From Oscillospiraceae bacterium (lineage in GTDB: Bacteria; Bacillota; Clostridia; Oscillospirales; Oscillospiraceae): a stretch of 50,969 nucleotides of DNA. The notes beneath the pieces were generated by a model that did no database searches, was not told the origin of the DNA, and saw only the letters and a list, made by a program, of their open reading frames with translations. The stretch lies in assembly GCA_015068245.1 (NCBI GenBank), contig SVKU01000018.1, positions 1-50,969 of the forward strand. The letters are read 5' to 3'. Both the position numbers and the translations under genes were made by a program. Each line of letters begins with the position of its first letter. The first letter of the stretch is position 1. This document shows, one piece after another, positions 45,290-50,969 of this stretch.

Positions 45290-46864
45290 ATGTCTGACAA
45301 ACTGCGTTTTGATCCTGCAGCTTTCACTATGCAAGAAGTGGAAGTAGAAGGCAAAAAAGTAGCTTACAAAGAATACAAGAGTATTTGCTATTGCGCCAAT
45401 CCCGTTGATGATGATTACGAGAGCCTTGATATCAAAGTTCCTGTTTCTGTAGACGGCAAGGCTATCGATTGCACTGATTCTCCCATTTTGTTTGCGGTAA
45501 ACGTTGCCGGTTATACCGCAACTGCCAATAAGGGTATCCATGCTATGTTTGGTCACGATGATCCTCACGGCAGAGGACCCGGCGGTCCCGGTGGTCCCGG
45601 CGGTCCTGGTGGTCCCGGTGGACCCGGTGGTCCCGGCGGTCCCGGTGGACCCGGCGGAATGCCTGGTGGACCCGGAGGCCCTCCTGGTGGTCCCGGCGGT
45701 CCCGGTGGCGACAAAGGCCCTGACTATGTAGCCAACCTTGCTCTCGCCATGGGTTTCGTTTGCGTGAGTTCCGGCTGCCGCGGCAGAAACTGCGAGTGGC
45801 CTGACGGCGATCCCCGAGCTGTAAATGGCAAGTATTATGGCAAGGCTCCTGCCGGTGCCGTTGACCTTAAGGCTGCAATTCGTTATCTGCGCTACAATGC
45901 TGGTATCATTCCCGGCAACATGGATCATATTGTAACTCACGGCGGCAGTGCCGGCGGCGGACTGAGCTGCCTGCTTGCTGCTTCCGGCGACAGCCCTGAA
46001 TATGATTCCTATCTCAAGGAAATTGGTGCCGCTGAAACCTCCGACAAGATTTTCGGTTCAGCTTCCTTCAGCCCTGTTATGAACCTTGATAACGGTGACG
46101 GTGCATATGAATTCGAATGGGGTCATGTAATGTTCTCGGGTGGACCTTTCAGCCAGCAGGAACCGGCTTTGGTCGATCAGACCATGAGTGCTGAACTGAA
46201 AGCAGTATACGCCGATTACCTTGCTTCCTGCAATCTCATTGGACGTGGTGATTGGGGCAAGCTGACTGCAGATAACCTGGCAGATTATATGCTGGAAGAA
46301 TACCTCTATGCCGAATGCAAACGCTTCATGGACAAGAAGTCTGATGCTGAAAAGGCTGAATACCTTGCCAAGAATCCCTGGATCAAGGCAGAGGGTGACG
46401 GTTACAAATTCTCCTTTGCTGATTTTGCAACCCATGCCGGTCGTGAAAAAGATCTGCCCGCACTTGACGAATTCCCCCTGAATAATGCCGAAACTCTGGT
46501 GTTTGGCAACACAACTGTACCTGCACGTCATTTTACTGATTTTGCTCTTCAGAAAGCTTCCGGTGATCCCAACGCTGTTGTTGATGCCGAACTCAAGCAC
46601 ATCTGTGAGATATTCAATCCCATGTGGCACGTATTGAATGACAATCCGGGTATTGCAAATTACTGGTGGATTCGCCACGGTGGTGTAGACGGTGCTATCT
46701 CTGTTCCCACTGTTCTGAACCTTGCAACTGCACTTGAAAACAAGGGCAAGGACGTAAATGCCCGCATTATTTGGGATGGCGGTCACTGCGAAGATGACGA
46801 TCCCGAAGGTCTGCTGGCATGGTACTGCCAGATTTGCGGCTACACTCCTGCTTGTGAGTTTTAA
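45290..46864 (+). CDS. Tannase-like alpha/beta hydrolase with Gly-Pro-Gly repeat insert
   Basis: A 524-residue esterase-like protein with no signal peptide. The nucleophile motif is HGGSAGGG (Ser220), and a C-terminal WDGGHCEDDDPEGL block supplies the probable histidine; the layout resembles bacterial tannases. Between the first strands (1-92) and the LALAMGFVCVSSGCRGRN block, residues 95-142 are almost entirely Gly-Pro-Gly repeats (9-bp DNA units). An ester-type substrate such as a plant phenolic is inferred. GAAAGGAAG precedes the start, and a terminator follows. Confidence 0.8.
   Translation: MSDKLRFDPAAFTMQEVEVEGKKVAYKEYKSICYCANPVDDDYESLDIKVPVSVDGKAIDCTDSPILFAVNVAGYTATANKGIHAMFGHDDPHGRGPGGPGGPGGPGGPGGPGGPGGPGGPGGMPGGPGGPPGGPGGPGGDKGPDYVANLALAMGFVCVSSGCRGRNCEWPDGDPRAVNGKYYGKAPAGAVDLKAAIRYLRYNAGIIPGNMDHIVTHGGSAGGGLSCLLAASGDSPEYDSYLKEIGAAETSDKIFGSASFSPVMNLDNGDGAYEFEWGHVMFSGGPFSQQEPALVDQTMSAELKAVYADYLASCNLIGRGDWGKLTADNLADYMLEEYLYAECKRFMDKKSDAEKAEYLAKNPWIKAEGDGYKFSFADFATHAGREKDLPALDEFPLNNAETLVFGNTTVPARHFTDFALQKASGDPNAVVDAELKHICEIFNPMWHVLNDNPGIANYWWIRHGGVDGAISVPTVLNLATALENKGKDVNARIIWDGGHCEDDDPEGLLAWYCQICGYTPACEF
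45572..45713 (+). repeat. Tandem 9-bp coding repeat (Gly-Pro-Gly)n in the tannase-like gene
   Basis: About fifteen near-perfect copies of a GGTCCCGGC-like unit, encoding Gly-Pro-Gly triplets and interrupted once by GMPGG and once by GGPPGG. The copies differ mainly at third positions. Confidence 0.92.
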
Positions 46865-46878
46865 TTGAATCAATTTTG

Positions 46879-46911
46879 CCCGGTACAGCTTAGCGCTGTA
46901 CCGGGTTTCAA
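46879..46911 (+). terminator. Terminator of the tannase-like gene
   Basis: CCCGGTACAGC/GCTGTACCGGG stem followed by TTTCAATTT. Confidence 0.8.
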
Positions 46912-46962
46912 TTTGTGTTGATTAGGAGCTTACAATAATTGATACCGTCAGTCAATTGATGC

Positions 46963-46991
46963 TTGAAAGTTAACTCTTTGTCTGCTACTAT
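46963..46991 (+). promoter_or_regulatory. Sigma-A-type promoter of the mscS-like gene
   Basis: TTGAAA (46963-46968), a 17-bp spacer and TACTAT (46986-46991). Confidence 0.5.
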
Positions 46992-47056
46992 GAACATAAT
47001 GATAAACACAGAAAACTCCTCGTTTGAGGAAAATCAAGTAAAGGAATGATGTAATA

Positions 47057-47857
47057 ATGCAGGAACTTCTCAATGAACTCATTGCCATGGGCACATCCAT
47101 AGGTGGTAAGCTTATCGGCGCTATCGTTGCTCTTATTGTTGGCATTTTTGTTATCAAGTTTATTAAGAAATCGCTTCTCAAGCTCAATGGATTTAAAAAG
47201 CTGGATCCCACAGTAGCCGGATTCCTTAACAGTGCAATATCTATCGCACTTTATGTTGTGCTGGTTATCACAATTATCGGCATCATGGGCATTCCAATGG
47301 CATCTGTAGTCACAGTCCTGGCTTCTGCCGGTGTTGCAATCGGTCTTTCCCTCCAGGGAGCATTGAGCAACCTTGCAGGTGGTATCATGCTGATGCTGTT
47401 CCGCCCCTTTAAGGTCGGCGACTATGTGTCTGCTTCCGGTGAAGAGGGTACTGTTGAATCTATCAGCGTTGTTTACACTGTTCTTCTGACTGTAGACAAC
47501 AAGCGTATCACCATCCCCAACGGCAACCTTATGAACAGCAATGTTACCAACTATTCTGCGGAGCCTCTGCGCCGTGTCGACCTCAACTTCAAGGGCGGTT
47601 TTGGAACAGATGCCGATCTTGTAAGAAGCCTTATGCTTCAGGCTGCCGCTGCCAACGAAAAGGTGGTCAATGAGCCCAAGACGAATGCTCTGCTTATGGG
47701 AGCTTCCGACAACTCCATCAACTTCCAGCTTCGTGCATGGTGCAAATCTGAGGATTATTGGGACGTTTATTTTGAACTTATCAATGCTGTGAGCGCACTG
47801 CTGGGCGAGAACAATATTTCAGCTCCCGCAACTCAGATCGATGTAAAGAACAAATAA
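47057..47857 (+). CDS. mscS: Small-conductance mechanosensitive channel (MscS family)
   Basis: A 266-residue minimal MscS. Three membrane helices (about 15-37, 55-78 and 82-112) are followed by the pore-lining TM3 with ASAGVAIGLSLQGALSNLAGG (quoted as the AGVAIGLSLQGALSNLAGG core), the beta domain (FKVGDYV, GTVESISVVYT, IPNGNLMNSNVTNYS) and the alpha/beta C-terminal domain. It releases solutes during osmotic downshock. AAAGGAATG precedes the start with long spacing. Its 3' end is 16 bp before the hairpin covering the sigG ribosome site, so it is the upstream neighbour whose readthrough would be controlled. Confidence 0.93.
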   Translation: MQELLNELIAMGTSIGGKLIGAIVALIVGIFVIKFIKKSLLKLNGFKKLDPTVAGFLNSAISIALYVVLVITIIGIMGIPMASVVTVLASAGVAIGLSLQGALSNLAGGIMLMLFRPFKVGDYVSASGEEGTVESISVVYTVLLTVDNKRITIPNGNLMNSNVTNYSAEPLRRVDLNFKGGFGTDADLVRSLMLQAAAANEKVVNEPKTNALLMGASDNSINFQLRAWCKSEDYWDVYFELINAVSALLGENNISAPATQIDVKNK

Positions 47858-47873
47858 TTATAATAATCTTTAA

Positions 47874-47913
47874 CCCCTTCGGAAATAATACCAGAAGATT
47901 ATTTCCGGAGGGG
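47874..47913 (+). promoter_or_regulatory. 16-bp hairpin sequestering the sigG ribosome-binding site
   Basis: The arms 47874-47889 and 47898-47913 pair over 16 bp with a single G.U and an 8-nt loop. The 3' arm contains the complete GGAGGGG Shine-Dalgarno of sigG, and TCATTTTG follows. It may double as the mscS terminator. In B. subtilis, secondary structure at the sigG ribosome site is known to limit translation of readthrough mRNA. Confidence 0.8.
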
Positions 47914-47918
47914 TCATT

Positions 47919-48689
47919 TTGCGCAATAAGGTTGAGATATGCGGCGTTAATACGTCGGAACTCAAGGTTTTGAAGAATGACGAAATAAAGGAATTACTGG
48001 TAAAAATCAAGGACGGAGACGAAGAAGCAAGACAAAAGATGATTTCCGGCAACCTGAGACTGGTGCTGTCGGTTATACAGAAATTCAGTTCCAGGGGAGA
48101 AAATGCCGACGACCTGTTTCAGGTTGGGTGCGTTGGTCTGATAAAAGCCATAGACAATTTTGATACGAGTCTGGACGTTAAGTTTTCCACATACGGAGTA
48201 CCAATGATAATAGGAGAAATACGCCGTTATCTCAGAGATAACAGCGCTATCAGAGTAAGCCGTTCCATGCGTGACAACGCTTACAGGATATTGCAGGTAA
48301 AAGAGCGGTATATCAATGAGTTTCAGAAAGAGCCTACTGTTGACCAGATTGCAAAGGAATTGGGACTAAAAAGGGAAGACGTGGTGTTTTCTCTTGATGC
48401 GATTGCCGACCCGGTAAGCCTATATGAGCCTGTTTATTCTGATGGAGGAGAACCCATAACAGTTATGGATCAGGTGAGGGATACAAAAAACACTGACGAA
48501 CATTGGCTTGAATCAATTGCGCTGAAAGAGGCGATAAAATGCCTTGGAGAACGTGAAAAACAGATCCTTGCACTCAGGTTCTATGACGGCAAAACACAGA
48601 TGGAAGTGGCTTCTGAGGTTGGTATAAGCCAGGCACAGGTTTCGCGGTTGGAAAAGAACGCCATCAACGCTGTCCGTAAAAATATGTAA
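47919..48689 (+). CDS. sigG: Sporulation sigma factor sigma-G
   Basis: A 256-residue forespore late sigma factor. The N-terminal VEICGVNTSELKVLKNDE signature is specific to sigma-G. Region 2 has GNLRLVLSVIQKFSSRGEN, then DDLFQVGCVGLIKAIDNFD (core parts given), FSTYGVPMIIGEIRRYLRD; region 4 has LGEREKQILALRFYDGKTQ and VGISQAQVSRLEK. It drives late forespore genes. The start is TTG with GGAGGGG 5 nt upstream, inside a 16-bp hairpin. It lies away from the usual spoIIGA-sigE neighbours, behind mscS. Confidence 0.96.
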   Translation: MRNKVEICGVNTSELKVLKNDEIKELLVKIKDGDEEARQKMISGNLRLVLSVIQKFSSRGENADDLFQVGCVGLIKAIDNFDTSLDVKFSTYGVPMIIGEIRRYLRDNSAIRVSRSMRDNAYRILQVKERYINEFQKEPTVDQIAKELGLKREDVVFSLDAIADPVSLYEPVYSDGGEPITVMDQVRDTKNTDEHWLESIALKEAIKCLGEREKQILALRFYDGKTQMEVASEVGISQAQVSRLEKNAINAVRKNM

Positions 48690-48751
48690 GTTGACAGCGG
48701 AGACATGAGGAATTAAAATTAAGTCAAAAACAAGGTTAAGGAAGTTGAACC

Positions 48752-49873
48752 ATGAAAATAGTTATTGCACCGGATTCATATAAGGGAAGTATGTCTGCAT
48801 CTGCTGCAGCAGGAGCTATTGAAGCCGGTATCAAAAGAGCATTTCCAGAAGCAGAAACTGTTAAACTCCCCATGGCTGATGGTGGAGAAGGCACAGTAGA
48901 AACTGTGTTCGGTATTCTTGGCGGTAAGATGGTGACAGTGCCGGTAGTGGATCCGCTGGGATACAGGGTTGAAGCAAAGTACTGCATCACCAATGACGGA
49001 ATAGCTTTTGTGGAGATGGCACAGGCTTCCGGTCTTACACTTGTTCCCGAGAATGAACGTGATGTTATGTGTTCTTCCAGTTACGGTACCGGTCAGCTCA
49101 TAAAAGATGCGCTTGATAAAGGCTGCAAAAAGATTTATGTTGGAATAGGCGGTTCTGCCACTAACGATGGAGGAACAGGTATGGCACAGGCTCTTGGTGC
49201 CTGCTTCATTGGAGATAAATGGAGACTTCTCAGCGGAAGCGGTGAGAATCTCGGCAAAATCAGACGAATTGACTCATCTCATATGGATGAGCGCATCAAG
49301 GAAACGGAGTTTGTTGTTCTTTGCGATGTGGATAATCCTTTGTGTGGGCCTGACGGTGCGTCATATGTTTACGGCCCTCAGAAAGGTGCTGATGCGGAGC
49401 AGGTAAAGACTCTTGACGAGGGCATGGCGAATTACGCCGAAGCTCTGCTCAGAGATCTTAAAGCAGACGTTGCCGGTATTCCCGGGGCCGGTGCAGCCGG
49501 CGGAATGGGTGCAGCACTGATGGCTTTCTGCGGTGCAAAACTTGTATCCGGTGCCGATGCTCTTATGGAGCTTTACGACTTTGACAGCAAAATCAAAGAT
49601 GTTGATTTGGTAATAACAGGTGAAGGTAAAACTGATGCCAGTTCCCTCAGCGGAAAAGCTCCGCAGAAAGTTGTTGCACGGGCAAAAAAGCTTGGAGTCA
49701 GGACAGCTCTCATTTCCGGCATAATTGAAAGCAGCGGCTGCGATATGATGTCCCTTGGAGTTTCTGCGGCAGCTTCTGTTGTCAGCGGAGATGTAACTGC
49801 CGAAATGTCTATGTCACGGGCTGTTGTTTATACTGCTGACACTGCAGAAAAGCTGGTCAAGGCCCTTTTTTGA
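48752..49873 (+). CDS. glxK: Glycerate kinase
   Basis: A 373-residue glycerate kinase of the GarK/GlxK family: MKIVIAPDSYKGSMSA start, MADGGEGTVE, VGIGGSATNDGGTGMAQALG, PGAGAAGGMGAAL and VITGEGKTDASSL glycine-rich motifs. It phosphorylates D-glycerate to 2-phosphoglycerate, or 3-phosphoglycerate in some members, in the cytoplasm. AAGGAAG lies upstream. It is followed by a terminator-like hairpin that also holds the ribosome site of the next gene. Confidence 0.95.
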   Translation: MKIVIAPDSYKGSMSASAAAGAIEAGIKRAFPEAETVKLPMADGGEGTVETVFGILGGKMVTVPVVDPLGYRVEAKYCITNDGIAFVEMAQASGLTLVPENERDVMCSSSYGTGQLIKDALDKGCKKIYVGIGGSATNDGGTGMAQALGACFIGDKWRLLSGSGENLGKIRRIDSSHMDERIKETEFVVLCDVDNPLCGPDGASYVYGPQKGADAEQVKTLDEGMANYAEALLRDLKADVAGIPGAGAAGGMGAALMAFCGAKLVSGADALMELYDFDSKIKDVDLVITGEGKTDASSLSGKAPQKVVARAKKLGVRTALISGIIESSGCDMMSLGVSAAASVVSGDVTAEMSMSRAVVYTADTAEKLVKALF

Positions 49874-49909
49874 TCCAAAACTGACTGAATTCAATTGAAT
49901 ATATACAAG

Positions 49910-49951
49910 CCCTCCGTTCATATGGTTTACAAATGAATGGAGGGACTTTTT
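49910..49951 (+). terminator. Terminator hairpin embedding the ribosome-binding site of the YlmC/YmxH gene
   Basis: The arms 49910-49921 and 49933-49944 form a 12-bp stem with one G.U, followed by ACTTTTT. GGAGGG in the 3' arm is also the Shine-Dalgarno 7 nt before ATG 49952. Confidence 0.8.
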
Positions 49952-50233
49952 ATGCAGTGCTGTATTGCTGAGCTTCGGTGTCGTGAGGTAATTAACGTCA
50001 GAGACGGCTGCAGGATAGGCTTTGTAAATGACCTTGAAGTGGATATTTCCTGCGGCAGAGTGGTTGCATTGGTTGTTCCCGGACCCTGCAGGTTTTTTGG
50101 GCTGTTCGGCAGGGAAGACGACTATCTTATTCCGTGGGAATGTATTAAGCGAATAGGCGATGATATAATAATTATTGACATAGATCGCGACAAGTGTAGA
50201 ACACCGAGAACCAAAGGCAGATTTTTCCTTTGA
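49952..50233 (+). CDS. YlmC/YmxH-family PRC-barrel sporulation protein
   Basis: A 93-residue PRC-barrel protein: ELRCREVINVRDGCRIGF, then NDLEVD, GRVVALVVPGP and DYLIPWECIKRIGDDIIIID (abbreviated in places). YlmC/YmxH proteins are small and widespread in endospore formers, with expression during sporulation but poorly defined roles. ATG 49952 is used because GGAGGG is 7 nt upstream; the in-frame ATG at 49937 overlaps the hairpin arm. A CGTPRTKGR-like basic tail (RTPRTKGRFFL) ends the protein. Confidence 0.88.
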   Translation: MQCCIAELRCREVINVRDGCRIGFVNDLEVDISCGRVVALVVPGPCRFFGLFGREDDYLIPWECIKRIGDDIIIIDIDRDKCRTPRTKGRFFL

Positions 50234-50259
50234 TGCCTCCACGGAACGTCATCGTTTCA

Positions 50260-50288
50260 TTGACTAAAGTACTTATAAATGGTATAAT
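50260..50288 (+). promoter_or_regulatory. Sigma-A promoter of the methyltransferase gene at the window end
   Basis: TTGACT (50260-50265), a 17-bp spacer and TATAAT (50283-50288). Confidence 0.8.
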
Positions 50289-50340
50289 CTAATATCTGAC
50301 ATTTTAGATAATTTATCATTTTACAAGTGGGTGTTATATT

Positions 50341-50969
50341 TTGTGGCTTTCCGATAAATGGACTGATTACAGAGTTCTTGATACTTCCGGCGGGCAAAAG
50401 CTGGAATCCTGGGGCAAGTATGTCCTTGTTCGTCCCGATCCTCAGGTAATATGGGATACGAAGAAGTCCCATCCCGGCTGGAATAAGGCAGATGCCGTTT
50501 ATTCCCGATCTTCCACCGGTGGCGGCAGCTGGTCTAAGCATAATCTGCCAAAAAGCTGGCAGATACATTATGATGACCTGACTTTCAATGTCAAGCCCAT
50601 GAACTTCAAACATACAGGCATTTTCCCCGAACAGGCAGCAAACTGGGATTTTATCCGCAGCCGCTGTAAAAATGCAGGTCGTCAGCTTAACGTGCTTAAC
50701 CTGTTTGCCTATACCGGCGGGGCTACCGTTGCAGCAGCTTCCGCAGGAGCAAAGGTTTGCCACGTTGATGCTGCAAAGGGAATGGTTGCCTGGGCGAGAG
50801 AAAACGCAGCAGCTTCAGGCTTGTCTGAGGCTCCTGTACGATGGATCGTGGATGACTGTGCCAAGTTCATCGAACGGGAAATAAGACGCGGCAGAAGATA
50901 TGACGCAATAATCATGGATCCTCCCAGCTACGGCAGAGGACCTTCCGGTGAGATATGGAAGGTCCTCTG
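50341..50969 (+). CDS. Class I SAM-dependent methyltransferase, rRNA-methyltransferase-like (5' part)
   Basis: The frame from TTG 50341 is open to the window end (about 209 codons). It encodes WLSDKWTDYRVLDTSGGQKLE, cut here to the WTDYRVLDTSGGQKLE start, then FKHTGIFPEQAANWDFI, the SAM motif I block LNLFAYTGGATVAAASAGA, HVDAAKGMVAWARENA and the motif IV MDPPSYGRGP. This matches the COG1092/RlmI-type 23S rRNA methyltransferases, in a form without a PUA domain. A consensus promoter lies 50 bp upstream, and a weak GTGGGTG could be the ribosome site. The start is tentative and the 3' end is outside the window. Confidence 0.86.
   Translation, partial: MWLSDKWTDYRVLDTSGGQKLESWGKYVLVRPDPQVIWDTKKSHPGWNKADAVYSRSSTGGGSWSKHNLPKSWQIHYDDLTFNVKPMNFKHTGIFPEQAANWDFIRSRCKNAGRQLNVLNLFAYTGGATVAAASAGAKVCHVDAAKGMVAWARENAAASGLSEAPVRWIVDDCAKFIEREIRRGRRYDAIIMDPPSYGRGPSGEIWKVL

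Noticed and set aside
45572-45713. CRISPR or intergenic satellite interpretation of the 9-bp repeat
   Set aside because: The repeats are contiguous, without spacers, in frame in a well-supported gene, and vary mainly at third codon positions.
46948-47211. Minus-strand frame of 87 codons overlapping the mscS start
   Set aside because: It is antisense to a clear gene and its promoter region, without a ribosome site or motif.

Overview
The window is a chromosomal segment of an endospore-forming, anaerobic, low-to-moderate GC Firmicute, most likely a clostridial lineage near the Oscillospiraceae/Ruminococcaceae. This is inferred from sporulation genes (cotJ, cwlD, a spoVB-like flippase, sigG, ylmC/ymxH), a BadF-type acyl-CoA dehydratase activase system, an old-yellow-enzyme/Fe-S reductase, and sigma-A promoters with consistent 17-bp spacers. 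No ribosomal RNA is present, so the genus is not assignable here.

Layout. 1-3.1 kb: a cotJ spore-coat operon on the minus strand (a CotJA-CotJB fusion followed by cotJC). cotJC is split into an N-terminal piece (about 2455-2556) and a C-terminal piece (76-534) by a 1,938-bp insert that carries only a short serine recombinase and a secreted SleB-like cell-wall hydrolase. The two pieces join in frame to a canonical 180-residue CotJC, so this looks like a miniature skin-type intervening element. 3.3-13.4 kb: membrane protein, cwlD, radA, a spoVB-like flippase, a two-gene acyl-CoA dehydratase activase system, a membrane protein and rsmE. 13.6-26.4 kb: tRNA-Leu, then rpoB-rpoC-L7Ae-rpsL-rpsG-fusA-tuf. 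26.5-36.4 kb: a signalling and cell-wall block (kinase-like protein with FN3 ectodomain, TPR protein, zinc-ribbon/Ig-like protein, a PadR-DUF1700-PspC operon, an FHA-SEDS polymerase and its partner penicillin-binding protein). 36.4-43.8 kb: NADAR-macro fusion, tRNA-Ser, DUF11 protein, flavin reductase, SagB-like nitroreductase, YerC-like regulator, methyltransferase, Hsp33. 43.9-44.7 kb: five-tRNA cluster (Val, Asp, Phe, Gly, Cys) and a hairpin array. 44.7-51 kb: membrane protein, tannase-like esterase with a Gly-Pro-Gly insert, MscS channel, sigG, glycerate kinase, a YlmC/YmxH-family gene and the 5' part of an rRNA methyltransferase-like gene.

Themes. First, the probable cotJC intervening element is the most striking feature. 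Second, four sporulation-linked genes (cwlD, spoVB-like, sigG, ylmC/ymxH-like) have their Shine-Dalgarno sequence inside the 3' arm of a hairpin that also resembles the upstream gene's terminator. Third, kinase-like, FHA, SEDS and PBP functions lie within 10 kb, suggesting phospho-signalling linked to peptidoglycan synthesis. All assignments come from reading the sequence; no database search was run.
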